Shown here piece after piece: positions 51,216-60,238 of a stretch of DNA of 64,000 bases (the stretch's first letter is position 1; the number at the start of each line of letters is the position of its first letter). Source of the stretch: Methanoculleus methanifontis (GTDB lineage: Archaea > Halobacteriota > Methanomicrobia > Methanomicrobiales > Methanoculleaceae); contig NZ_VCYI01000003.1 in the NCBI RefSeq assembly GCF_030464365.1, positions 1 through 64,000 on the forward strand, written 5' to 3'. A program made the position numbers and the translations under genes. The notes under the pieces are model-generated. The model saw nothing but the letters and a program-made list of their open reading frames with translations. It had not been told where the DNA came from and searched no databases.

Positions 51216-51695
51216 TCAGTCCCTCTTTCTCGGCACATCCTTCCAGCGCTGCCGCTCCCAGGCGTCAAGCTCCTCCGGCGACATGCCGTCGAGCCTCTGC
51301 CCGGCCTCGTAGCCGGGCTTCGTGCAGTAGAGTTCGGTCAGGCGGACGAGGAGCACCGATTCCGCGTCAATCCCTTTCTCCTCTTTTGCCTGTGCCGCGA
51401 TCGTGTCGAAGACCGATCCGGACCGGAGGAGTTCTCCGGTTCCCTTGAACTGGTACGCCGCGCGGATACCGCCCTGGCGCGAGACGCCGAACGCCACCCG
51501 GGGGTTCTTCGAGAGTGCGGGCGCGATCACCTTCGCTTCGTCCTGTGCAAGCGCGAACGCCACCTCGCCGTTGCCCGTCACCTCGGCATAGCGGCCCAGC
51601 ACCACGAACGGCACGCCCTCCGGCGTCGCGACGCAGAGGTGGCAACCCATCGCCTCGATCCAGGCCTTCATCCTGTCTGTAAGATTCACCGTCAT
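51216..51695 (-). CDS. PPOX-fold flavoprotein (pyridoxamine 5'-phosphate oxidase-like), copy 2
   Basis: 159 aa from the ATG at 51695. Split-barrel FMN-binding pattern: GCHLCVATPEGVPFVVLG, NPRVAFGVSRQGGIRAAYQFKGTGELL. The C-terminal tail (SPEELDAWERQRWKD) is charged. It lies 5 bp after the other PPOX gene. The two are likely to form a heteromeric or paired flavoprotein. Confidence 0.82.
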   Translation of the reverse strand: MTVNLTDRMKAWIEAMGCHLCVATPEGVPFVVLGRYAEVTGNGEVAFALAQDEAKVIAPALSKNPRVAFGVSRQGGIRAAYQFKGTGELLRSGSVFDTIAAQAKEEKGIDAESVLLVRLTELYCTKPGYEAGQRLDGMSPEELDAWERQRWKDVPRKRD

Positions 51696-51700
51696 CTCGA

Positions 51701-52192
51701 TCACCCCTCTAGAACCTTCTCTCCCACGTGCCCCGGCTCGATGGAGTAGGCCTCCTCGACATGCACGACCACGACCCCGCGCTGGACGGCTTTCGGGAAG
51801 ACGATGTCCGGCGGCACCTCGTCCGGCGGTTCGGCCTTGTTCCAGTTCCCCCACTCGTTCAGGATATCCGTCGCGTTTGCGCCGTACCAGTCGAAATCGC
51901 GTGGGAACCCGTACTCCATGTCCACGGCCTTACCTTTGAAGACCCACCACCGCCCCTCGTCGAGCGGGTGGCAGATCGTGACCGCGACGTCGGGGTTCTC
52001 CTTGATGTTCGCCTTCGTCTTCAAGAGGAACATATCGGCGATCAGGATCTTGTCGTCCATGTGGGTGGCGACGAACCGCATCGCGGCGATGTTCGGGTTG
52101 CCGTCCCTGCTCGATGTGCAGAGGTAGATCAGGCTCCCTCCCTTGCCGGGAACCCGCAGGGCTTCTTTCATCTCCTTTGTGAACTTCACCAT
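51701..52192 (-). CDS. PPOX-fold flavoprotein, copy 1
   Basis: 163 aa. VKFTKEMKEAL, YLCTSSRDGNPNIAAMRFVA and NPDVAVTICHPLDEGRWWVFKGKAVDM are typical of the pyridoxamine-5'-phosphate-oxidase-like FMN barrel. The ATG at 52192 sits after GAGGTGAG. Its long C-terminus is unlike true PNPOx, so vitamin B6 synthesis is unlikely. Confidence 0.85.
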   Translation of the reverse strand: MVKFTKEMKEALRVPGKGGSLIYLCTSSRDGNPNIAAMRFVATHMDDKILIADMFLLKTKANIKENPDVAVTICHPLDEGRWWVFKGKAVDMEYGFPRDFDWYGANATDILNEWGNWNKAEPPDEVPPDIVFPKAVQRGVVVVHVEEAYSIEPGHVGEKVLEG

Positions 52193-52210
52193 TCTTCTCA
52201 CCTCGTCTGG

Positions 52211-53299
52211 CTACTTCACCGGATACCCGAACGCGGCGGTTCCGGCAGGGCCGAGTTCCTCGCCCAGCGCCTGTTTCACGAGCTGGGTGATGTAGATCGG
52301 CTCGATCTCCATCTTCCGGCAGGTCGCCCGCATCACGGAGATGCAGGCCGGGCAGATGAAGACGAGTTCTTCGGCGCCGGCTTCAGCAGCATCGCTGATG
52401 TTTTTACGCTGGATATCGACCGCACGCTCGTGCTGGGTGTGGAAGATCCCGCACCCACAGCAGAGCCGGTCTTCTCCCGTATACGTCCGCTTCTCCTCGA
52501 CGGACTCTACACCGATCATCTCGAAGATATCCGCGATCCAGTCCGACCAGATCTCGCGATCCCCGCCTTTCGGCGCGTAGCGCGTCGTGCAGCCACCCTG
52601 CACCGCGACGCTGATGCCGAGCTGATTCGTGATCCGATCCGGATGTTCGCGCAGCCAGTTCCGGATGTACTCGAGGATGTGGACCGGCCGGAACGGCACC
52701 TCGATCCCCTGCTGCGTCGCAAGGGTCGTCGCCACGTTGTAGCAGGCGTCGTGGGTGAAGACGATCTCGTCGACCCCGAACTCTTCGGCCGCTTTCGCGA
52801 GATTCTCGATGAACTGCGGAAGGAACTTCAGCGGCCGGGACGCCCGGCCGAGATGCGTCTCGGTGAACCCGCACGCGTACGGCCCTCCCCCGATGATGGT
52901 TGCGTCCTCAAACACCTGCCCCGTGAGGAACTCCGCCTGGGGCACCACCTCGTAGATCCCGCCGGCCGAGATCAGCGGGCCGCCCGGTTCCCCCCTCCTG
53001 ATGACTGTCGCCGGCTTCGTCAGCCAGTCGCTCGACGGCTTTGCGTCCGCCGGGATGCCGAGAACACCCGTCTCCTCCTGCCGTCGCGCGATGATGTCCC
53101 ACGGGTCGGCGCCCAGGGGGCAGAAATCGTTGCATGCTGCGCAGGTGATGCACTCTTTCAGGATCGGGTGGCGTTCTCCCTTTATCAGGGATTTCATGGC
53201 TTCCTTTGCGTCGTCCTCGTCGTATGATACATACGGGCAGCGGACGAGACATTCTCCCCTGCAGCGGGAGAAGTCACATTTCGATAGATCAAATGCCAT
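52211..53299 (-). CDS. HdrD-like Fe-S protein with CCG domain
   Basis: 362 aa. Two N-terminal cluster motifs, CDFSRCRGECLVRCP and CITCAACNDFCP, then a C-terminal region with LCCGCG and CPAC like the CCG domain of heterodisulfide reductase HdrD/HdrB. It lacks a membrane part. First gene of the operon with two FMN-barrel proteins and a ferredoxin, which suggests a soluble flavin/Fe-S oxidoreductase acting on a disulfide or quinone-like substrate. The substrate is unknown. Confidence 0.85.
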   Translation of the reverse strand: MAFDLSKCDFSRCRGECLVRCPYVSYDEDDAKEAMKSLIKGERHPILKECITCAACNDFCPLGADPWDIIARRQEETGVLGIPADAKPSSDWLTKPATVIRRGEPGGPLISAGGIYEVVPQAEFLTGQVFEDATIIGGGPYACGFTETHLGRASRPLKFLPQFIENLAKAAEEFGVDEIVFTHDACYNVATTLATQQGIEVPFRPVHILEYIRNWLREHPDRITNQLGISVAVQGGCTTRYAPKGGDREIWSDWIADIFEMIGVESVEEKRTYTGEDRLCCGCGIFHTQHERAVDIQRKNISDAAEAGAEELVFICPACISVMRATCRKMEIEPIYITQLVKQALGEELGPAGTAAFGYPVK

Positions 53300-53626
53300 C
53301 GCACATCCCTCGTTTTAACCTGTGTCCATATCCTATATTTAATATGGGGATCCCGGCAAAAAGGGGTTCGAATCGATCTCCGGCTCTTTCCCGCCGGAAA
53401 ACCCTTCAGAGAGTAGATCTTGTGGGTGCGGTAGATCAGTATGTGGCCCGGGATGGGGATCGGGCATGTCAGCATCAATAGCGTTTTCTGTTAACGCTGT
53501 TAACCTTTTTGTGCGAGCCGTGCTGTACAGTCCTGTTCAGAAAGAACGATCGTATCGGCTCGCAGCTGCCTCGAAGCCGGTGAAGAACCGTATTTTTCTC
53601 CGGAGATGAGGTGTTGAGGGTACGTT
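53300..53626. other. Divergent intergenic region with paired GTTAAC sites
   Basis: Contains A/T-rich promoter-like sequence near 53330-53345 for the redox operon, and GTTAAC-GCT-GTTAAC at 53490-53504, 120 bp upstream of mrp. CTGTACAG is near 53522. No gene is seen. Confidence 0.4.
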
Positions 53627-54511
53627 ATGGCAGAAACAGGCAGTAAATCGAAAAATGTCGGAACCGGAAGCAACAACGTTCCAGATACAGGACAGCAGCA
53701 GAAAAACCCGCTTGAAAAGGTCGCCGTGAGTGTCAGGCACGTCATCCTGGTGCTGAGCGGAAAGGGGGGCGTCGGGAAGAGCACGGTGGCCGCGAACTTT
53801 GCAATGGCGCTCGCGAACCACGGCTACCAGACGGGCCTTCTCGATCTCGATATCCACGGCCCCAACATCCCCAAGATGCTGGGCATCGAGGAGACCAAAC
53901 TCACGTCGACGAACGGCACGACAATCGAACCGGTATACGTGGTGCCGGCGCTCGGCGTTGTCTCGATGGCGTTTCTCCTGCCAGACAAGCGCACTCCTGT
54001 CATCTGGCGCGGTCCCATGAAGATGCAGGCCATCAAACAGTTCCTCGCGGACGTCAACTGGGGAGACCTGGACTACCTCGTGGTGGATCTGCCCCCGGGC
54101 ACGGGAGACGAGGCGTTATCGATCATCCAGCTCGCCCCGAACGTTGCCGGTGCCGTTGTCGTGACGACGCCGCAGGAGGTTGCCGTCCTCGACTCGACCA
54201 AAGCCGTAAAGTTCGTTGAGAAAATGGATATTAAGGTTCTCGGGATAGTCGAGAACATGAGTGGCATGGTCTGCCCCCACTGCGGCAAGGAGATCGACCT
54301 CTTCGGACAGGGCGGCGGGAAGAAGGCTGCAGAAGACCTCGGTGTGCCGTACCTCGGCAACATCCCTCTGGACCCCGACATGCGCAAAGCCGGTGACGAA
54401 GGACGCCCCTTCATCGTCCGGCGTCCGGGTATGAGTGCGGATAACCTCACGTGGGAGCATGTGGACGATGTCATGCAGGCAGTTCTCCGCAGTATCGGAG
54501 AGGCGCAGTAG
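53627..54511 (+). CDS. Mrp/NBP35 family Fe-S cluster carrier ATPase
   Basis: 294 aa. Deviant Walker A GKGGVGKST (about 45-53), DLDIHGPNIPKMLG, and the C-terminal CPHC in MVCPHCGKE that binds a bridging [4Fe-4S] cluster. It transfers clusters to apoproteins. The N-terminal 35 residues are Ser/Asn/Gln-rich and probably disordered. A small protein gene follows after 42 bp. Confidence 0.93.
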   Translation: MAETGSKSKNVGTGSNNVPDTGQQQKNPLEKVAVSVRHVILVLSGKGGVGKSTVAANFAMALANHGYQTGLLDLDIHGPNIPKMLGIEETKLTSTNGTTIEPVYVVPALGVVSMAFLLPDKRTPVIWRGPMKMQAIKQFLADVNWGDLDYLVVDLPPGTGDEALSIIQLAPNVAGAVVVTTPQEVAVLDSTKAVKFVEKMDIKVLGIVENMSGMVCPHCGKEIDLFGQGGGKKAAEDLGVPYLGNIPLDPDMRKAGDEGRPFIVRRPGMSADNLTWEHVDDVMQAVLRSIGEAQ

Positions 54512-54553
54512 GATGCAAGCGGATGCTCCAATGAGACGGAGGCAAGGAGAGAC

Positions 54554-54745
54554 ATGAAAAAGTTCCATATAGAACTGACCGGGTTCATCGAGCTGGACAC
54601 CGACCAGGAGCGCGACGCACGGATACTGGCCGAGCGGATTCTTGAGGAAATTCGCTCCGTCTTTTCCGGGCACGGCGCGATACAGGACTGCGACGTCGGG
54701 ATAGGCCAGGTTACGGAGCAACCACTCACCCGGAGCTACAGGTAG
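54554..54745 (+). CDS. Small protein of unknown function downstream of mrp
   Basis: 63 aa, acidic helical middle (DQERDARILAERILEEIRSVF) with a following beta-rich end; one Cys (CDVGIGQV). AAGGAGAG directly before the ATG supports translation. Probably co-transcribed with mrp. The family is not recognised. Confidence 0.65.
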   Translation: MKKFHIELTGFIELDTDQERDARILAERILEEIRSVFSGHGAIQDCDVGIGQVTEQPLTRSYR

Positions 54746-54753
54746 GCTGGACG

Positions 54754-56622
54754 TCACTCCTGGTCGTGCCGCCGAAGGAACGCGCGAACTTCCCGCGACT
54801 CCACCCATCCCCGATCTAACTGCCTGATGTACTCGTTGATCCGCTCGACCTGATCGTGGATAACCGCCGACGTCTTCGGATCGTCGGCCAGGTCGGCCAT
54901 GCCGAGGATCACCTGCAGGGGCTGGCGTATGTGATCGCCGAGGACGGCGAACTGCTCGATGTTCCGCCCGATCTGATCGAGTACCTGCCGGTTAAGCTGC
55001 TCGTTTTGTTTCCGTTCGGTGATGTCTCTTCCCACCGCCTGGACGCCGACCACCTTTCCATGCTCAATGATCGGGGATTCGCTCAGCTCGACGAAGGCCG
55101 TCGTTCCGTCCTTTCGGCGGAACTCGACTTCGAGCCCCTCGACTGATTCGCCTCTCGCCATCTTCTTCTGCCCCTCCTCCCACGCGGCGAGCGATACGAG
55201 GGTGACGTAGTCGCGGCACTTGCAGCCGATGAGTTCGGCGGGGGTATAGCCGAGGATGCGGGTCACGGCCGGGGACATGTAGGTGATCCCCTGGTCGTGG
55301 TAGCAGGTGTAGATCATATCGAAACTCCGCTGTGCTATCTCGCGGAACTTTTCCTCGCTCTCCTCGAGCGCCTCTTCGGCCGTTTTTCGCTTGATCCCCT
55401 GCGCCAGGACGTTTGCGGCCGCCTGGACAAAGTTGATGTCGTCCTGGGTGAACCTGCGCAAAGTTCGGGTATGGACACCGAGCACCCCGTACGGTGCCTC
55501 GTCACCCTGGATGATGACGCTGATGCCGCTCAGGATCCCCTCGTTTCGCAGGAGGGCCGGGCCCTGGAACCGGGTCTCGGCGTCGAAGTCTTCGACGATC
55601 ACCGGCTTGTGGGAGAGAAGGGTGTACCCCGCCTGGGAATCCGTTCCTCCGTTCACTTTCTCGGTACCGATCCGGACACTGTCGAACCCCACCGCCGCTT
55701 CGAGGATGAAAAGATCCTCTTCTGGCAGATAGCGGAGCACTTTGGCGTACTCGACGCCCAGGTGCTCCGCCACCGCCCGGACCACGGCGTTCATCAGTTC
55801 GGGAGGCTCCACCCCTGCGAGAGCGAACTGGCCGAGGTCCGCGATGGCTGCCTGCTGCGCCGCCCGGACGGCGGTGAGCCGCTCGGCCTGTTTTCTCGCG
55901 GTGATGTCGAGATTGATTCCGGCCCAGAGGACGATGTGGTCGCTCCCGTTCCGGATGGGAGCTCCCCGGGAGAGGATGGTATGGTGCTCCCCATCGACGC
56001 CTCGAACCCTGAGTTCGCGGTCCCACCGGCACTCGGTATCGATACACTGTCTCCAGTCAGAACACGCTGCTGCAGCATCCTCGACCGGGATGCACTCCAG
56101 CCATCCGGCGTGCCGGCACTCCTCGATCGTCCTTCCCACCAGTTCGAGGAACGAGGGTGAAAGGTAAAGCACGTCGCCGTCCGGCTTGCAGATCCAGATG
56201 CCGTAGGGCACCAGTTCCCCGACGGCGGTAAAGACCGACTCGGCCCTGATCCGTGGCCTCTCCTCCTTACGTCCGGTGACATCCTGGAACCGTACAAGCC
56301 TCTCCCCGGAGCAGGGCTCGGCGGAGATTACCCGGCAAGAGAACGAGAAACGGCGCACCTCGCCGGTGGAGGTTCGCATCCGGCAGGCCTCGTGCGCCAC
56401 CTCCTCCCGGTTCCGGAGTGCGTCGATTAACCTTTCGGCGGAGTCCCTCTCCTCGAAGAGCGGTGCAAGGTGGCGGGCGATGAGGTCGCCTATCTCCATG
56501 CCACGGGCAGCGTTGTTGTCGACACCGAACGTCTCGTGAAATGATCGGTTCAGCCACACAACGGTTTTAGCCCGGTCGAGAATGGCGGCAGCATCGTCCA
56601 GATCGTCAAAGCAACGGTACAC
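54754..56622 (-). CDS. PAS/GAF sensor protein without an ATPase domain
   Basis: 622 aa: PAS (about 5-115), PAS (about 135-250), GAF (about 250-405), PAS (about 415-530) and a C-terminal helical hairpin with DHIRQPLQVILGMADLA that resembles a HisKA dimerisation domain. No HATPase domain follows; the protein ends about 75 residues later. It may act as a sensor scaffold or borrow a partner kinase. Confidence 0.85.
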   Translation of the reverse strand: MYRCFDDLDDAAAILDRAKTVVWLNRSFHETFGVDNNAARGMEIGDLIARHLAPLFEERDSAERLIDALRNREEVAHEACRMRTSTGEVRRFSFSCRVISAEPCSGERLVRFQDVTGRKEERPRIRAESVFTAVGELVPYGIWICKPDGDVLYLSPSFLELVGRTIEECRHAGWLECIPVEDAAAACSDWRQCIDTECRWDRELRVRGVDGEHHTILSRGAPIRNGSDHIVLWAGINLDITARKQAERLTAVRAAQQAAIADLGQFALAGVEPPELMNAVVRAVAEHLGVEYAKVLRYLPEEDLFILEAAVGFDSVRIGTEKVNGGTDSQAGYTLLSHKPVIVEDFDAETRFQGPALLRNEGILSGISVIIQGDEAPYGVLGVHTRTLRRFTQDDINFVQAAANVLAQGIKRKTAEEALEESEEKFREIAQRSFDMIYTCYHDQGITYMSPAVTRILGYTPAELIGCKCRDYVTLVSLAAWEEGQKKMARGESVEGLEVEFRRKDGTTAFVELSESPIIEHGKVVGVQAVGRDITERKQNEQLNRQVLDQIGRNIEQFAVLGDHIRQPLQVILGMADLADDPKTSAVIHDQVERINEYIRQLDRGWVESREVRAFLRRHDQE

Positions 56623-57014
56623 GGAAGTTCTCCCTCAGCCGGTGCGGAAGCCCCGGGTGGGGTGCCGTATATCAATACGGTTTAATCAAGTTCATAAACC
56701 TTGTCTTTTGGAAATATCCCGGGCCGGCTGTGGTACCGGCGTTTCAGGGTATGTCGGGCTCCGGGTGCGCAGTTCTGGATCTGCGCTGGAGAGCCCCGGA
56801 GGATAGGGCAAACGAATCTGAATCTCATGGGGGTGAAGCGCCGGGGGAGCTCGCCCCCGGGAGTTCCCGCCTCATCATCTATTCATGTTCGGTTAGGGGG
56901 GTCAGCGAGGATGTCGTGCAGGTGATACCGGCGATGCCGGTTCAAGAAGAAGTCTGGCATGTTGCGTACAGGGAACTGAGGTGAACTGCTTGAACATTAA
57001 ACTCTCAAAACGGA
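56623..57014. other. Intergenic region with one strong hairpin
   Basis: Holds CCGGGGG-AGCTCG-CCCCCGG at 56841-56860 and no convincing gene. A frame at 56730-56984 is not supported. Confidence 0.45.
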
Positions 57015-57099
57015 CGCCGAGGGGGAGATTTGAACTCCCGAGGTGCCGAACACCAGTGGCTTTCGAGGCCACCGCCTTCCCGGACTAGACTACCTCGGC
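57015..57099 (-). tRNA. tRNA-Ser (CGA)
   Basis: 85 nt on the minus strand. Acceptor GCCGAGG/CCTCGGC, anticodon loop CTCGAAA, long variable arm (TGGTGTTCGGCACC region), T loop GTTCAAATC. The CCA end is not encoded. Confidence 0.94.
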
Positions 57100-57150
57100 A
57101 CAGAATCAGCCTAGAGTATTTAGGCTCTACGGCTATAATAGTATCGAGTT

Positions 57151-57354
57151 ATGCTCTGTCGATTCACCCTCATCCCGGACGGCGGCGCACTGGTCTACCG
57201 CGGGCGACCGGGCGACACGTATGAGACCGCCCTCCTCTCCTTCGGGCTCAATCCGGATACGGCGCTGGTATTCTGCCGCGGCCGGAGCGTTCCGCAGGAC
57301 GAAGAAATAACGGAGGAAGAAGCCGGGATATTCCTGGCCTCTTCGCGCGGGTGA
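57151..57354 (+). CDS. Ubiquitin-like beta-grasp protein (MoaD/ThiS/SAMP type)
   Basis: 67 aa. RFTLIPDGGALVYRGRPGDTYETALLSFGLNPDTALVFCRG has the beta-grasp pattern of small archaeal modifiers or sulfur carriers. The usual C-terminal GG is RG here (ASSRG), so thiocarboxylate formation is doubtful unless it is a variant. Promoter-like CTATAATAG lies about 15 bp upstream. Confidence 0.7.
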   Translation: MLCRFTLIPDGGALVYRGRPGDTYETALLSFGLNPDTALVFCRGRSVPQDEEITEEEAGIFLASSRG

Positions 57355-57355
57355 A

Positions 57356-58945
57356 TTACTGTGCGCCCGGCTGCCCGGACTGGGTGACCATCATGTCGTC
57401 GACACGGACGAGGAGCATGGCTGTCTCGGTCGCGCTCTTGATCGCCTGGGTCTTCACCCGCTGGGGTTCGATGACCCCGGCTTCGAGCATGTCGATGATC
57501 TCGCCGGTGTAGACGTTGAGTCCGGCGTACTTCGCGCCGTCGGTGTGGGCCTTTCGGAGAGCTACGGTCTTGTCGATCGTGTCGAACCCGGAGTTCTCCG
57601 CGAGCGTCCTCGGGATGGTCTCAAACGCGTTCGCAAACGCTTCGATGGCAAGCTGAGCGCGACCTCCGACGGTTGCGGCGTAGTCGCGGAGGCGCAGCTG
57701 GAGCTCGGTCTCGACCGATCCGCCGCCGACGACGAACTTGCCGTCCTCGATGGCGTCCTGGATGACCCGGGCCGCATCGTAGACCGCGCGCTCGAGTTCG
57801 TCCAGCAGGAGCTGGGAGGTGCCCCGCAGGAGGATCGTGACGGCCTTCGGGTTTTCACACCCGGAGATGATCGTCAGGTCGGCGTTGGGAATTTCCTCGG
57901 CCGCTTCGGCGTGGCCGAGCGTCTCCTCGGTGAGTTCCTCGGGCTTGTTGACGATGCTGCCGCAGAGCGCTCTCGCGGCGAACTTCATGTCGCCCTCGTT
58001 CACGTCTTCTATGGCGTAGATGCCATTCTTTGCCAGGTAGTACTGCACCGCATCGGCGATCCCCTTCTGGCAGAGGACGACGTTCGCGCCGGCGGCAACG
58101 ATCTGCTCGGCAAGTTTCCGGAGTGACTCGCGCTCCTGCTCGGAGAACGCCTGCATCTGGTCGGAAGTGGTAATCTTGATCTTCGACTTCACCTGGGTCT
58201 TCGTGATCTCGAGCGGCTGGGCGAGCAGGGCGACTTTAGCGTCCGTGACCGCATCAGGCATCTGCTCGAAGACGCGCTTCTTGTCGATGACAATACCCCG
58301 GATCAGTTCGGCGTCTTCCATTGAGTCGCCGACCTGCTTCTTGATCTTGATGTCGTCCTCGTCCACGACGTAGGTGTCCTGACCGGTCTCGGTCGCGACC
58401 TGCCGCACCGCGTCCACCACGATGTTGGAGATCTGGTCCTTGATTCCCTCAATGGACTTTCCGGTCATGGCGGTTCCGGCGAGTTTGACGAGGTTCTCCC
58501 GGTCGTCGGCACCGACGGCGACGGACAGTTCTTCGAGGATCGCAAGAGCCCTCTCCATGCCGAGCTGGTAGCCGTTCGCGATGATGGTGGGGTGCAACTC
58601 CTGGCCGAGCAGCGTCTCCGCTTCCTCCATAAGCGACCCGACGAGCACGGTCGCGGTCGTGGTGCCGTCGCCGACCTCGTCGTCCTGGGTCTCCGCGACC
58701 TCGACGATCAGCTTGCCGCCGGGGTGCTGCACGGACATCTCGTGCAGGATGGTTGCCCCATCGTTCGTGATCACCACGTCACCGCTGGAGCTGACCAGCA
58801 TCTTGTCCATTCCCCTGGGGCCAAGCGTCGTCCGAACGGCAGCCGCAATTGCCTTTGCAGCCATGATATTCGAGCGCTGCGCCTCGAATCCACGAGTGCG
58901 CTCAACATTATCCCGTAATATATAGATGGGCTGTCCAGCAAGCAT
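57356..58945 (-). CDS. Thermosome subunit (group II chaperonin)
   Basis: 529 aa. [31 protein letters not shown] and [12 protein letters not shown] are classical. It refolds proteins with ATP in a two-ring complex. The C-terminus ends [12 protein letters not shown] and lacks the GGM repeat common in thermosomes. AAAGGAGGA and a TATA box (58986-58997) precede the start. Confidence 0.96.
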   Translation of the reverse strand: MLAGQPIYILRDNVERTRGFEAQRSNIMAAKAIAAAVRTTLGPRGMDKMLVSSSGDVVITNDGATILHEMSVQHPGGKLIVEVAETQDDEVGDGTTTATVLVGSLMEEAETLLGQELHPTIIANGYQLGMERALAILEELSVAVGADDRENLVKLAGTAMTGKSIEGIKDQISNIVVDAVRQVATETGQDTYVVDEDDIKIKKQVGDSMEDAELIRGIVIDKKRVFEQMPDAVTDAKVALLAQPLEITKTQVKSKIKITTSDQMQAFSEQERESLRKLAEQIVAAGANVVLCQKGIADAVQYYLAKNGIYAIEDVNEGDMKFAARALCGSIVNKPEELTEETLGHAEAAEEIPNADLTIISGCENPKAVTILLRGTSQLLLDELERAVYDAARVIQDAIEDGKFVVGGGSVETELQLRLRDYAATVGGRAQLAIEAFANAFETIPRTLAENSGFDTIDKTVALRKAHTDGAKYAGLNVYTGEIIDMLEAGVIEPQRVKTQAIKSATETAMLLVRVDDMMVTQSGQPGAQ

Positions 58946-58985
58946 TGTATAATCCTCCTTTGCTCGTTAGGTTTGTTCAGAGGTT

Positions 58986-58997
58986 CTATATATACTC
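58986..58997 (-). promoter_or_regulatory. TATA box of the thermosome gene
   Basis: Minus-strand GAGTATATATAG, centred about 46 bp upstream of the ATG at 58945, giving a roughly 20-nt leader that includes AAAGGAGGA. Confidence 0.7.
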
Positions 58998-59146
58998 GTC
59001 GATAGGGCCCGGCTTTCCCGGGATGCACATGCCGTTTGGCGGCGGCGGATCGCCTACCGGGTGATGGCACACGCCGGGTACTTCTATAGGCGCACCTGGA
59101 AGGCAGGCTCCAGGAGTGTGCCGGAAAAAAAGCGTTGCCCGGGTCT

Positions 59147-59761
59147 TCACCCGAGCCTCGATATCACGAAGAGTGAATGAACCGGAACCCCGTCGACCTC
59201 CCGGACACCCCGTTTGTCGAAGAGCGACCAGACCGCCATCGGCGTGGCTCCGTGCTGCCGGAGGAACGCTATCGTCTCGGAGAGCGTCGTCCCGGTCGTG
59301 ACGACGTCGTCGACGATGATGCACCGCTGTCCGGTGATCGCGGAGAAGGTGCCCGAGAGCGACCCGGTGGGCGTTTCGCTCCGGCTGTGCTTCGCCGGGA
59401 GGTAGACCGCGAGTTTCAGCCCCTCCTCTGCGGCGATGAGGGTGGCGAGCGGGGCGCCCGACGGCGCGATGCCGACGACCGTGTCGGGGAGGTCGTCGAC
59501 GGCACGCACGACGCTTCCTTCCGCCAGGTAGAGGAAGCTTTTGAGCATCATCATCGCCATGTCGTTTAAGAGCACGCCGTGGCTCCCTACCGCCGCCCAG
59601 TCGATGTGGACGTCTTTTGGGGCCTCCATGCCCTTCTGCTGGGTGAGCAGCCAGGTGACCGTCTCCATCGAGAGACCCAGCTCGTCGGAGATCTGGCCGG
59701 GGGTGTGCCCTTCTGCCTGGAGCGCTTTTGCCTTCGTGATCAGCTCTTCGAGCGCGGACAT
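59147..59761 (-). CDS. gfcR: PRTase with N-terminal HTH (GfcR/orotate PRTase-like)
   Basis: 204 aa. N-terminal helix-turn-helix (about 1-45, ISDELGLSMETVTWLL), then a PRTase fold with the PRPP motif CIIVDDVVTTGTT. This is the archaeal PyrE-like transcription regulator family (GfcR in haloarchaea) rather than a plain orotate PRTase. Last gene of the prs-rtcA-nob1 operon. Confidence 0.9.
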   Translation of the reverse strand: MSALEELITKAKALQAEGHTPGQISDELGLSMETVTWLLTQQKGMEAPKDVHIDWAAVGSHGVLLNDMAMMMLKSFLYLAEGSVVRAVDDLPDTVVGIAPSGAPLATLIAAEEGLKLAVYLPAKHSRSETPTGSLSGTFSAITGQRCIIVDDVVTTGTTLSETIAFLRQHGATPMAVWSLFDKRGVREVDGVPVHSLFVISRLG

Positions 59762-59782
59762 GGAGAAAAGATCTCCGGTTGA

Positions 59783-60238
59783 TTATTTAAGCTTTCTTTT
59801 GATTGGTGCGCCACAGATCGCGCAGTCTCCCGGCTCCTTCCAGTAGCGCCCGCACCCGCTGCACCGGTAGCGCCACCGGATCTGCCGGGCGGGCCGTTGC
59901 CTGATGCTCCGGGTCTCGACGCCGAGACGGTGAGCGACGTTCTGGATGGCGAAATCGTCGGTGACGAGGACGGCCGAGAGTTCCAGCGCGAGTGCAAGGA
60001 TATCCCGGTCGGTTCCGGAGAGCACCCCGCTATCCCCCGTCCGGAGTGCGGCCGCATCCACCCGTGCCAGATCCTCCTCGCGCGGTTCCCGGACCCGGAG
60101 CCCCGCGGCCGTGAGAACCTCAAACCGGCACTTCGCGTGGATGTCGGAGAGTTCCGCGACGACCGACGCTGTTGTCCAGGCTTCGCTCTCGACCGGAATC
60201 TCCGCAAAAAAGAACGAGGCGTCGAGGACAAGCGTCAT
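59783..60238 (-). CDS. nob1: Endonuclease Nob1
   Basis: 151 aa. The PIN domain has Asp6 (MTLVLDAS) and further acidic residues (TDRDILALALE, VTDD); the C-terminal zinc ribbon is CSGCGRYWKEPGDCAICG. It cleaves the 3' end of 16S rRNA. ATGA overlap with rtcA sets the start at 60238. Confidence 0.94.
   Translation of the reverse strand: MTLVLDASFFFAEIPVESEAWTTASVVAELSDIHAKCRFEVLTAAGLRVREPREEDLARVDAAALRTGDSGVLSGTDRDILALALELSAVLVTDDFAIQNVAHRLGVETRSIRQRPARQIRWRYRCSGCGRYWKEPGDCAICGAPIKRKLK

Noticed and set aside
53490-53504. GTTAAC-GCT-GTTAAC as the mrp operator
   Set aside because: It is over 120 bp upstream of the start and GTTAAC is itself a common palindrome; kept only as a note on the region.
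56730-56984. 84-aa plus-strand frame between the PAS sensor and tRNA-Ser
   Set aside because: It spans a strong GC-rich hairpin, has no ribosome site and no family resemblance.
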